From positions 248,001 to 312,000 of the forward strand of contig JAVBLI010000016.1 in the NCBI GenBank assembly GCA_031553595.1: 64,000 nt of DNA. Reading direction: 5' to 3'. The notes under the pieces were generated by a model. The model was not told the origin of the DNA. It saw nothing but the letters and a program-made list of their open reading frames with translations, and searched no databases. Shown here piece after piece: positions 17,279 through 25,548 of this stretch (the first letter of the stretch is position 1; every line of letters starts with the position of its first letter). The position numbers and the translations under genes are program-made. Origin of the DNA: RGIG3701 sp031553595 (lineage in GTDB: Bacteria; Planctomycetota; Planctomycetia; Pirellulales; Thermoguttaceae).

Positions 17279-18043
17279 ATGGGACAAAAAGTTAATCCAG
17301 TTGCGTATCGTACGGGTGTATTTCTCGGATGGAAGAGCCGTTGGTACGCATCGAAAAAGGAATTCGCGGAGCTGCTGGTGGAAGACCAGAAAATCCGGGA
17401 TTTCATCAAGAAGCGTAAGGTGACGGTCCTCAAGACCGGGGACGACGGAAAATCGTCGAAAAAAGACGATCGCATGATGTATCCGAAAATTTCGAAGATC
17501 GAAATTGAGCGGACCCGCGACGAAGTGCGAGTCATCCTTTATTCCGGCCGAGCTGGCGCCCTGACGCGTCCTGGCGGGAAGATGCTCGAAGAACTCCAGG
17601 TCGACCTGCAGAACCTGATCGGTCGTCGCGTGGCGCTGGAGGTGAAGGAAGTAAGAAACCCGGTGATCGATGCCCAGCTGGTGGCGGAAGACATCGCGGA
17701 ACAGTTGGCCAAACGTGGCAGTTTCCGTCGTGCGATGAAGAACGCGATCGAAAACGCCATGCACCCGGATACCGGCGGTGCGAAAGGTATCAAAATTCAG
17801 CTTTCCGGCCGTCTGGGCGGAGCGGAAATGTCGCGTCGCGAGAAGGCGATCGAGGGGAGTATCCCGCTTTCCACCCTTCACGCAAATATTGACTACGGAT
17901 TCCATGAAGCCATGATTGCTCAGGGACACATCGGAATCCAGGTGTGGATAAATCAAGGCTCTTTTAGCGAGGACAAGACCGATGGCGTTGATGCCGAAAC
18001 GAATAAAACATCGAAAAACACAAAGAGGTCGTATAAGAGGTAA
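17279..18043 (+). CDS. rpsC: Small ribosomal subunit protein uS3
   Basis: mRNA-entry protein with a KH domain and a C-terminal S3 domain (GIKIQLSGRLGGAEMSRRE, EGSIPLSTLHANIDYG). 254 aa. The last ~20 codons (polar tail ending NTKRSYKR) overlap the start of rplP by 62 nt in another frame, well beyond the few bases usual here. The tail after QVWINQG has no strong family similarity, so the overlap may have arisen by loss of an earlier stop. Confidence 0.95.
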   Translation: MGQKVNPVAYRTGVFLGWKSRWYASKKEFAELLVEDQKIRDFIKKRKVTVLKTGDDGKSSKKDDRMMYPKISKIEIERTRDEVRVILYSGRAGALTRPGGKMLEELQVDLQNLIGRRVALEVKEVRNPVIDAQLVAEDIAEQLAKRGSFRRAMKNAIENAMHPDTGGAKGIKIQLSGRLGGAEMSRREKAIEGSIPLSTLHANIDYGFHEAMIAQGHIGIQVWINQGSFSEDKTDGVDAETNKTSKNTKRSYKR

Positions 18044-18398
18044 CGCCACGCGCGGTAGCCGGGTCGTCTTTGGTGAGTACGGTCTTCAGGCTACACAGGG
18101 TGGTTGGATTCCTGCCAAAACGATCGAAGCGGGGCGTATTGCCGCGCAGCAGTATTTGCGTGGCCAGGGAAAATTGTATATACGTATTTTCCCGGATAAG
18201 CCCGTAACGTCGATTCCGCTGGAAACCCGAATGGGTAAGGGGAAAGGCGAGCCGGACTTTTGGGCCGCGGTGGTCAAGCCGGGCACGATCCTTTACGAGG
18301 TCGGTGGTGCCACGGAAGAAGCGGTTCGCCTGTGTCTGGCGCGTTTGGCTCACAAGATGCCGTTGCGCGTCCGCATGATCCGCAGAAAATTAAAGTAA
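17982..18398 (+). CDS. rplP: Large ribosomal subunit protein uL16
   Basis: Near the A-site tRNA elbow. MALMPKRIKHRKTQRGR is the classical N-terminus, so the start inside rpsC is real. The GKGEPDFWAAVVKPG and MPLRVRMIRR segments are conserved. 138 aa. The Shine-Dalgarno (GAGGAC) lies within rpsC, implying translational coupling. Confidence 0.96.
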   Translation: MALMPKRIKHRKTQRGRIRGNATRGSRVVFGEYGLQATQGGWIPAKTIEAGRIAAQQYLRGQGKLYIRIFPDKPVTSIPLETRMGKGKGEPDFWAAVVKPGTILYEVGGATEEAVRLCLARLAHKMPLRVRMIRRKLK

Positions 18399-18432
18399 AG
18401 TAGCGTTATCCGAACTTTATCGAGGTATAATC

Positions 18433-18633
18433 ATGAAAGCGTTGCAGCTTCGAGAAAAAAGTAGTGAACAGCTCCAGTTCGACCTGGACGCGACGATCAA
18501 GAGCCTTTTCGAGCTTCGTCTCCAGGCTCAGAGCGAGCGTCTGAACGCGCCCAGCGAGCTGCTGAAGAAGCGGAAGCTGATCGCCCAGATCAAGACGATC
18601 CTCCGCGAGCGTCAATTGGAAGAAGCCAAATAA
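18433..18633 (+). CDS. rpmC: Large ribosomal subunit protein uL29
   Basis: A small two-helix protein at the tunnel exit. 66 aa with the pattern LREKSSEQLQFDLDA and KRKLIAQIKTILRERQ. Order rplP-rpmC-rpsQ is canonical. GAGGT lies seven bases before the ATG. Confidence 0.93.
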   Translation: MKALQLREKSSEQLQFDLDATIKSLFELRLQAQSERLNAPSELLKKRKLIAQIKTILRERQLEEAK

Positions 18634-18669
18634 TCTTTCCGAGAATTGTAAGAGAAGGAAACCAGGATC

Positions 18670-18972
18670 ATGCCAAAAAAAGTAGTCATTGGTGTTGTCA
18701 CCAGCGATAAGATGGATAAAACCCGTCGGGTCGAGATGGCCCGTCTGGTGCAGCATCCGAAATATGGCAAGTTCATCCGCCAGAAGACCGTCTGTATCGT
18801 CCACGACGAAAACAACGAGTCGAAGCTCGGCGACACGGTGGAAATCGTCGAGGCCCCTCCGCGTTCGAAGCGGAAGCGCTGGGATTTCGTCCGGGTTGTG
18901 GCCAAGAGCCGTCTGGTCGATGTGACCGCCATGCGCGTCGCTGCGAAGGCGCAGGCGCAAACGGAAGAATAA
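18670..18972 (+). CDS. rpsQ: Small ribosomal subunit protein uS17
   Basis: 16S rRNA-binding OB-fold protein. GVVTSDKMDKTRRVEM, KYGKFIRQKT and GDTVEIVEAPPRSKRKRW are the family landmarks. 100 aa, with a short alanine-rich C-terminal tail. It precedes rplN by 95 nt. Confidence 0.95.
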   Translation: MPKKVVIGVVTSDKMDKTRRVEMARLVQHPKYGKFIRQKTVCIVHDENNESKLGDTVEIVEAPPRSKRKRWDFVRVVAKSRLVDVTAMRVAAKAQAQTEE

Positions 18973-19067
18973 AACCGGTGACGAATGCCTGCACTTTGCG
19001 TGTCGGCAAGACGCGAACCGTTTTGAAGAATCATTAATTGTAATTTTGAATAAAGTAAGGTGTCATA

Positions 19068-19436
19068 ATGATCCAGATGCAAACCCGGCTCAATGTAGCC
19101 GACAACACGGGTGCAAAGGAACTGATGTGCGTCAAGGTCTTGGGTGGGACGAGTCGTCGCACGGCCGGCCTGGGCGACATCATCGTCTGCAGCATCAAGA
19201 GTGTGATCCCCGGCAGTGACATGAAGAAGGGTGGCATTTGCCGCGCTGTTATCGTGCGGACAAAATATCCCGCACGTCGCGAGGACGGCAGTTATGTTCG
19301 TTTCGATTCGAACGCCGTGGTGCTTATCGACAAAGACAATAATCCGCGTGGGACGCGTATTTTCGGTGCCGTGGCTCGTGAACTCCGCGAGCGTGGTTTC
19401 ATGAAAATCGTGAGCCTCGCCAGTGAGGTGGTCTGA
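19068..19436 (+). CDS. rplN: Large ribosomal subunit protein uL14
   Basis: 122 aa, exactly the standard size. MIQMQTRLNVADNTGAKELM and PRGTRIFGAVARELRERGFM are diagnostic. It forms part of the inter-subunit bridge. The stop TGA overlaps the rplX start ATG by one base, indicating coupled translation. Confidence 0.97.
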   Translation: MIQMQTRLNVADNTGAKELMCVKVLGGTSRRTAGLGDIIVCSIKSVIPGSDMKKGGICRAVIVRTKYPARREDGSYVRFDSNAVVLIDKDNNPRGTRIFGAVARELRERGFMKIVSLASEVV

Positions 19437-19786
19437 TGCGTATTCGTAAAGGCGATAAAGTCAAAGTAATCAGCGGGCCCAACAAAGGCAAGACGACGAA
19501 AGTGGTCGACATTGATCACGAAGCCGGCAAGGCCATTATTCAGGGCGTCAATACGGTCAAAAAACACGTTCGTCCCAACAAGCGCAACCCGCAGGGCGGC
19601 GTTCTGGAAGTGGACATGCCCATGGATGTTTCGAACGTGCAGGTGATTTGCGACAGTTGCAGCCAGCCGACTCGCGTCGGCGCCCGGTTCCTGTCCGACG
19701 GAAGCAAAGAACGTTTTTGCAAGAAGTGTAATGCCTCGATGGGGCAGATTTCACCTCCCAAAAAAGCAAAAGCGGAAAAGAAATAA
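19436..19786 (+). CDS. rplX: Large ribosomal subunit protein uL24
   Basis: 50S assembly initiator. An N-terminal KOW motif (GDKVKVISGPNKGKTTKVVD) is followed by the C-terminal part with two CxxC pairs (CDSC and CKKC), a zinc-ribbon form of L24. 116 aa with a lysine-rich tail. The start shares a base with the rplN stop. Confidence 0.95.
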   Translation: MRIRKGDKVKVISGPNKGKTTKVVDIDHEAGKAIIQGVNTVKKHVRPNKRNPQGGVLEVDMPMDVSNVQVICDSCSQPTRVGARFLSDGSKERFCKKCNASMGQISPPKKAKAEKK

Positions 19787-19838
19787 GAGTTCAGTGAGGC
19801 ACGTTGCACAATCCAACTGTGCAGGAGAATGAATAAGA

Positions 19839-20384
<546 letters not shown>

Positions 20385-20401
20385 TAAAGGGAGCAGAAAA
20401 A

Positions 20402-20587
20402 ATGGCGAGCAAGTCAAAGATTGCTAAAGCAAGTCGGACGCCCAAGTTTTCGACCCGTCGCGAAAACCGCTGTCTCTTGTGTGGCAGGCCGCGGGCTGTC
20501 TATCGTAAATTCGGGATTTGTCGTATCTGCTTCCGTAAGTTAGCAGACCAGGGCAAAATTCCGGGCGTTAAAAAAGCGAGTTGGTAA
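20402..20587 (+). CDS. rpsN: Small ribosomal subunit protein uS14, zinc-binding short form
   Basis: 61 aa with Cys24, Cys27, Cys40 and Cys43 (CLLCGRPRA, GICRICFRK), the C+ zinc-ribbon form also called rpsZ, rather than the long C- form. It lies between rplE and rpsH as expected. GGGAGC serves as Shine-Dalgarno. Confidence 0.96.
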   Translation: MASKSKIAKASRTPKFSTRRENRCLLCGRPRAVYRKFGICRICFRKLADQGKIPGVKKASW

Positions 20588-20602
20588 AGGGGAAAAAAAG
20601 CT

Positions 20603-21025
20603 ATGATGACTGATCCCATCGCAGATATGTTGACGCGTATTCGCAACTCGGTGCGTGTCGAGCGTCCATTTGTCGATCTCCCCGTGTCCAATGTCAAGAA
20701 GAATCTTGCAGAGGTCCTCAAGCGGGAAGGTTACATCTGGGACTACGAAGTAGTTGAGCAGGAGAATGTGAACAGCCGCCGCAAGGGAGCGATGATCCCG
20801 GTGCTGCGCATTCAGCTCAAATATGGTCCGAATGGCGAGCGCGTCATTCGCCACCTGAAGCGCGTCAGCAAGCCGGGACGCCGCGTGTATGCCGGTGCCG
20901 AGAATCTGAAGCCCGTCCTGAACGGTCTGGGCATCACGATCCTCAGCACCAGCCACGGCCTTCTCAGCGACCGGGAAGCGCGCCAGCGCAACCTCGGCGG
21001 CGAAGTCCTGTGCGAAGTGTGGTGA
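20603..21025 (+). CDS. rpsH: Small ribosomal subunit protein uS8
   Basis: A central-domain assembly protein. TDPIADMLTRIRNSVRV and the C-terminal GITILSTSHGLLSDREAR are characteristic. 140 aa with a short insert (ENVNSRRKGAMIP). Two tandem ATGs open the gene; the first follows AAAGGGG at good distance. In E. coli the homologue represses the spc operon; a similar target was not identified here. Confidence 0.95.
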   Translation: MMTDPIADMLTRIRNSVRVERPFVDLPVSNVKKNLAEVLKREGYIWDYEVVEQENVNSRRKGAMIPVLRIQLKYGPNGERVIRHLKRVSKPGRRVYAGAENLKPVLNGLGITILSTSHGLLSDREARQRNLGGEVLCEVW

Positions 21026-21126
21026 ACGATACACCAAACGGTACACGCGTTTCGCCTGCAAATTTGTGGCTGAAATGCGTGTGGAACCGGAAAATAAAAC
21101 AACTTTTAAGATGAAGGTAGAATACA

Positions 21127-21669
21127 ATGTCGCGTATTGGAAATAAGCCGATTGCGGTTCCCGCCGGTGTGAAACCGACGATTTCGGAAAGCTTGATCGT
21201 GATCGAAGGGCCGAAGGGCAAGCTGGAATTCCCGATCGCCCCGCGGATCACGGTGGCCGTGGACGAGAAAAATCAGATCGTGGTTTCCCGCATCAACGAC
21301 GAGCGGCAGAGCCGTGCGTTTCATGGCATGACCCGTGCGATGATCAATAACATGATCATTGGAGTCACGGCGGGCTATGAAATGCGGCTGGAACTGGTGG
21401 GTGTCGGTTATGTGGCCGCGATCCAGAACAATCAGTTGCAGTGCCGCGTCGGGATGGCGAACGAATTGCAGTTCCCGATTCCGGAAGGACTGAAAGTGAC
21501 GTGCCCCGACCAGACGCACGTGCTGATTCAGGGCATCGACAAGCAGCAGGTGACGCAGTTTGCCGCCGCTGTGCGTGCGAAGCGTCCGCCGGAGCCGTAC
21601 AAGGGCAAGGGCATCCGTTATCAGGGCGAGAACGTCCGTCGTAAGCAGGGTAAGGTCATGGCGAAATAA
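21127..21669 (+). CDS. rplF: Large ribosomal subunit protein uL6
   Basis: 180 aa. MSRIGNKPIAVPAGV and the C-terminal RPPEPYKGKGIRYQGENVRR are diagnostic. It sits near the sarcin-ricin loop and the factor-binding site. A 101-nt gap precedes it, longer than in typical spc operons. Confidence 0.96.
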   Translation: MSRIGNKPIAVPAGVKPTISESLIVIEGPKGKLEFPIAPRITVAVDEKNQIVVSRINDERQSRAFHGMTRAMINNMIIGVTAGYEMRLELVGVGYVAAIQNNQLQCRVGMANELQFPIPEGLKVTCPDQTHVLIQGIDKQQVTQFAAAVRAKRPPEPYKGKGIRYQGENVRRKQGKVMAK

Positions 21670-21744
21670 CGCGTGTGCGTGATCGCTTCGATGAGAATAA
21701 AATTCCGGTGAAAGCTTTTCATCGGCTAACCAGAGAATAAGACA

Positions 21745-22140
21745 ATGGAACAGAGTAAAATCAACTCAAAACAGCGTCAGCGCCGTGCTTGGCGTGTCTC
21801 GAACCGCATCAAGAAAAACTCGACGCGCCCGCGCATGGCTGTCAATCGCAGCCTGAAGAACATCAGTGTGCAGATCATTGATGACGTCACGGGCACGACG
21901 CTTGCTTTCGCGAGTTCCCGGGACAAAGACCTTTCCGCGGCCCTGAAATATGGTGGAAACATTGCCGCCGCGAAGGTCGTCGGCGAGGCGATTGCGAAGC
22001 GGGCGCTGGAGAAGGGCGTGACGGCTGTCACGCTGGATCGTCGTCATTATAAGTATCACGGTCGGGTGGCCGCCCTGGCGGATGCCGCGCGTGAAGCCGG
22101 TCTGGATCTGGGCGGGAAGAAAGACGCCCCCCAGGAGTAA
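21745..22140 (+). CDS. rplR: Large ribosomal subunit protein uL18
   Basis: 5S rRNA-binding protein. RPRMAVNRSLKNISVQIIDD and FDRRHYKYHGRV-like (LDRRHYKYHGRVAALADAAR) are conserved. 131 aa, with a basic N-terminus and a short acidic tail. The Shine-Dalgarno is weak, so it may depend on coupling to rplF. Confidence 0.94.
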   Translation: MEQSKINSKQRQRRAWRVSNRIKKNSTRPRMAVNRSLKNISVQIIDDVTGTTLAFASSRDKDLSAALKYGGNIAAAKVVGEAIAKRALEKGVTAVTLDRRHYKYHGRVAALADAAREAGLDLGGKKDAPQE

Positions 22141-22219
22141 CGAATCAAAACCCGGAGCGGCGAAACCCGCGTGAATGAAGTTTCGCCGTCCCGACTTGAT
22201 CCCACAAGAGGAAAAATAC

Positions 22220-22711
22220 ATGTCGAACGATATTAATGAAGGCGGTTCTCAGTTTCAGGAAAAAGTCGTCAAGGTGCGTCGTTGTGCGGCCGTGGTGAAG
22301 GGCGGTCGCCGTTTCAGCTTCGCGGCCCTGGTGGTCGTCGGCGATGGAAACGGTCGCGTTGGATGCGGTTACGGCAAGGCGAATGAAGTTCCGCCGGCCG
22401 TGGAAAAAGCCACCAAAGACGGTAAACGCAGCATGATGAATGTCACGATGGATGGCAAAACGATCCCGCACGAAGTGCACGGACGTTTCGGCACGGCTCG
22501 CGTTGTGCTCGTCCCCGCCCGTCCCGGAACCGGTATCATCGCCGGCGCCGCGGTGCGTGCCGTCTGCGAAGCCTGCGGCATTGAAGACATCCTGACGAAA
22601 AGTTTTTCGTCGAACAACCCGCTGAACCTCGTCAAAGCGACGCTTAACGCGCTGGAGCAGATCCGCTCGAAGCAGGAAGTCGAACGCTTGCGTCAGGTTA
22701 CGTTGAACTAA
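22220..22711 (+). CDS. rpsE: Small ribosomal subunit protein uS5
   Basis: Translation-accuracy protein. The double-stranded RNA-binding part (KVVKVRRCAAVVKGGRRFSF) and GCGYGKANEVPPAVEKA, RPGTGIIAGAAVRAV are typical. I place the start at 22220 because AGAGGA precedes it; an in-frame ATG at 22175 would add an atypical tail. 163 aa. In most bacteria rpmD (L30) follows; here it does not. Confidence 0.95.
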   Translation: MSNDINEGGSQFQEKVVKVRRCAAVVKGGRRFSFAALVVVGDGNGRVGCGYGKANEVPPAVEKATKDGKRSMMNVTMDGKTIPHEVHGRFGTARVVLVPARPGTGIIAGAAVRAVCEACGIEDILTKSFSSNNPLNLVKATLNALEQIRSKQEVERLRQVTLN

Positions 22712-22800
22712 TTTAACCCGCTGAGGCGAGTGGCCACGACCGGGTGTCGGCGGCTGCGGAACTCCGCCAGAGTCTCAGGCAGAATATTAAGGAGAGAGAT

Positions 22801-23292
22801 ATGAACATTGCCAGCGTAAATACTGGAATCGTGAAAAATCGGAAGCCCAAGCGTCTCGGCCGTGGTAAAGGTACGGGGCAGGGCAAGACGGCCGGTCGCG
22901 GTCATAAGGGTTTCGGCAGCCGTAACGGTTCGTCGTCGAACGTGATTTTCGAGGGCGGTCAGATGCCGTTGGTGCGTCGCATTCCGAAACGCGGTTTCAA
23001 TAACGCGGACGCTCAGAAAGTGGCGATCGTGAACCTGGAACTGATTTCCGCGTGCTTCGAAGAAGGCGAAACGGTGTCCCCCGAAACGCTCAAAGAGAAG
23101 GGCGTGCTGAAGTATCGTTACGACGTGCTGAAGATTCTCGGCGATGGCGATTTGGAGAAGAAGCTCAAGTTCGTCGCGCATCGGTTCAGCAAGTCGGCCG
23201 AGGAGAAAATCAAGGCGCTGGGTTGCGAAATCGAAATTCTGCCCGGAAAAGAGCCTTTGGTGAAATTCCAGAAGAAAGAGAAAAATGCGTAA
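22801..23292 (+). CDS. rplO: Large ribosomal subunit protein uL15
   Basis: Late 50S assembly protein. The glycine-rich RLGRGKGTGQGKTAGRGHKG and FEGGQMPLVRRIPKRGF are diagnostic. The start at 22801 follows AAGGAGAG; upstream in-frame codons do not resemble L15. 163 aa. It is the last gene of the cluster: the expected secY, adk, map and rpsM-rplQ genes are absent and a strong terminator follows. Confidence 0.95.
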   Translation: MNIASVNTGIVKNRKPKRLGRGKGTGQGKTAGRGHKGFGSRNGSSSNVIFEGGQMPLVRRIPKRGFNNADAQKVAIVNLELISACFEEGETVSPETLKEKGVLKYRYDVLKILGDGDLEKKLKFVAHRFSKSAEEKIKALGCEIEILPGKEPLVKFQKKEKNA

Positions 23293-23316
23293 GGTTACGT
23301 GGACGTGAATTTAATG

Positions 23317-23346
23317 AAAGCGGTGTTTTCGGACACCGCTTTTTTT
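23317..23346 (+). terminator. Rho-independent terminator of the ribosomal cluster
   Basis: AGCGGTGT (23319-23326) pairs perfectly with ACACCGCT (23333-23340) around TTTCGG, and seven Ts follow. It lies 25 bases past rplO and closes the operon. Confidence 0.92.
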
Positions 23347-23363
23347 GTGGATAGACTCGCGGT

Positions 23364-24226
23364 TTATTTCGCGTCGCCGTTTGCGGTGTTGGCGCAGCGG
23401 ATCAGGCGGATGTTCGGCCGGGGCATTCCGTCGGCGAAATAATAGCCCACGTGGGCCGGCTGATTGTACCCGACATTTTGCACGGCGACATTCATGCGGT
23501 AAACCGGGTCGTGCATGAACGTGTAATTCTTTCGCGCGGTGGGCAGCCAGGTCGAGAACACGAGCAGGGCCCGGTTGTCGCTACGGCGGAGAATGACTTC
23601 CTCGCGCCAGTCGCCGAGAATATCGGCCACGAGGTTGGCGTCGTTTTTCGTGGCGTGGAGGGTGGAGGCCCCGAAATGCCAGGCGGTCAGCAGCCGACCG
23701 CCTTCGCCGTCGATATCGCCCACCGCCACGCTGTGGTTGCCCATGGCGCGATAGCCGAGATATTTGCCGCTGGGGTCGTCGGAGTCGAAGGTCCACACGG
23801 ACTCGAGTTTTCCGCCGCGAAACGCATGCGCCAGCATGGCGACGCGCGTGTAAATCCCTCGCGAGAATACCACCAGCGATCCGTGTTCTTTATGATAAAG
23901 CACCGCGCCTTTGATTGAATTCGAGCGATGGCCCCAGTCGTCGCCCCAGGTTTCTCGCATTTCGGACTCAGGCCCGATCGGCGGCCAGAACAGAATCGTC
24001 TCCCGCTTGGCACCCGTCTGTCCGTCGAACACGGTGATGAACGCAGGGGCTTTGACGAGGCCTTTTTTGCGTTTCAAAATAGCGGTGTGATCGGTGTCGG
24101 CAGCCGGACCAGGCCGCGGTCGAGATATTCCATTGGGCGGGCAGTTTCCGCGGTTTCGGCGGAGGCGGCCAGACCGGCGAGTGTAAAAATGATGAAAACG
24201 GCGGCGGAGATGCGGTTTGTGTTCAT
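23364..24226 (-). pseudogene. Decayed rhamnogalacturonan lyase (PL11-like)
   Basis: From 24226 a signal peptide (MNTNRISAAVFIIFTLAGLA) and the PL11-type mature start (RPMEYLDRGLVRLP) are read, but that frame stops at about 24074. The rest continues in another frame with typical PL11 sequence: FITVFDGQTGA, ETWGDDWGHRSNS, VFSRGIYTRVAMLAHAFR, VWTFDSDDPSG, LVADILGDWREEVILR, FMHDPVYRMNVAVQNVGYNQ. Family members have about 600 residues. Here a large N-terminal part is missing at the frame change, and a second, in-frame gap follows SVAVGDIDGEG. It would have cleaved pectic rhamnogalacturonan outside the cell; the remnant is almost certainly inactive. Confidence 0.8.
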
Positions 24227-24261
24227 GGGAAATGATCCGCATGGTGGTTCCCTGGTTTTTA

Positions 24262-25545
24262 TCATGATTCCGGAGGATGTTCGCTGTCGCCGGGTTCGCG
24301 CGGGAGGATGAGTCGCACGGAACGTTCGGCGAAAAGGTAATCCCATGCCCAGTTGATCATGACCATGAGGCGATTGTGGAAGCCGATGAGGTACGTGAGG
24401 TGCACGCCGAGCCACAGCAGCCAGGCGATGAAGCCGGTGAAGCCGCGTTTTCCGAGGCGGGCGACGGCTTTTCCGCGTCCGATGACGGCCAGCGAGCCTT
24501 TATCGAAGTACGCGAACGGCGTCGGCGTTTCCCCGCGCGTCAGCCGCAGAATGTTTTCGGCCGCGTGATGCCCCTGCTGAATGGCGTTGGGCGCGACCAT
24601 CGGAAGATTCTGTCCCTCGGGCATGCTCAGATCGCCGGCGACGAAAATTTCGGGGAAGGTTTTCGTTTGCAGCGTGGGCAGCACGTCGACCCGTCCGCCG
24701 CGAGCCAGCGGTAAATTCATTTTCGCGGGCAGCTCATTTCCGCGCACGCCGGCCGTCCAGACGACGATTCGGCTGGGGATGAGCGTTCCGTCGGCCAGCC
24801 GCACGGCCTCCGGCGTCACCTCCGCGACTTGCGCGTTAAGTTTCACAGTGACGCCCATTCGCTCCAGACGCTGGTGTGCGTATTCCTGAAGCCGCGGGGG
24901 AAAACCCGTCAGCAGATGGTCGGCGGCCTCCAGCAGCGTGACGCTCGCGGCGGCGTTTTTCAGTTCCGGAAAATCCCGCCCCAACGGCGTGCGGAGCAGT
25001 TCCGCCAGTGCCCCGACATACTCCACGCCGTTTGCCCCGCCACCGACCACGACCACGTGGGTTAATTGCTGCCGCTGCGCCTCGTCGTGGGAAAGAGACG
25101 CCTGCTCGAAACACCGCAGGAGATGATTCCGCAGCGTGACGGCGTCCTCGAGCGTTTTGAGGACGAACGCGTTTTGCTCGGCACCGGGCGTTCCAAAAAA
25201 ATTCGTGACACTTCCGGTGGCCAGGAGGAGGTAATCATACTGGATTTGCTGGCCGTCGGCGTGAAGCACGTGTTTTTCGAGATCCGCACCCTGCACGTCC
25301 AGCATCATGGCGCGGATGGTGGGCCAGTGCCGAAAAAGCCCGCGAACGGGATTCGCCACCTCCTCGCAGTCCAGCTCCGCCGCCGCGACCTGATACAGAA
25401 GCGGCTGGAACGTGTGGTAATTGTTGCGGTCGATGAGCGTGACCTCCACGTATTTCTGTCGGGCCAAATACTTCGCCGCCGAGAGTCCGGCAAAACCGGC
25501 CCCGACGATCACCACGCTCACTGGATTATTCGGATTTGTAGCCAT
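24262..25545 (-). CDS. ndh: Type II NADH dehydrogenase (NDH-2)
   Basis: A single-subunit, non-proton-pumping NADH:quinone oxidoreductase. The FAD-binding VIVGAGFAGLSAAKYLA (residues 11-27) and the NADH-binding VVVVGGGANGVEYVGAL (about 163-179) are present, as are the ATG-type motif LLATGSVTNFFG and a C-terminal FAD segment (VAGDLSMPEG). The C-terminal amphipathic/hydrophobic part (FIAWLLWLGVHLTYLIGF) anchors it to the membrane. 427 aa, typical. The start lies three bases after the stop of the large surface-protein gene upstream, so both may be on one transcript despite unrelated roles. Confidence 0.93.
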   Translation of the reverse strand: MATNPNNPVSVVIVGAGFAGLSAAKYLARQKYVEVTLIDRNNYHTFQPLLYQVAAAELDCEEVANPVRGLFRHWPTIRAMMLDVQGADLEKHVLHADGQQIQYDYLLLATGSVTNFFGTPGAEQNAFVLKTLEDAVTLRNHLLRCFEQASLSHDEAQRQQLTHVVVVGGGANGVEYVGALAELLRTPLGRDFPELKNAAASVTLLEAADHLLTGFPPRLQEYAHQRLERMGVTVKLNAQVAEVTPEAVRLADGTLIPSRIVVWTAGVRGNELPAKMNLPLARGGRVDVLPTLQTKTFPEIFVAGDLSMPEGQNLPMVAPNAIQQGHHAAENILRLTRGETPTPFAYFDKGSLAVIGRGKAVARLGKRGFTGFIAWLLWLGVHLTYLIGFHNRLMVMINWAWDYLFAERSVRLILPREPGDSEHPPES

Positions 25546-25548
25546 GGT

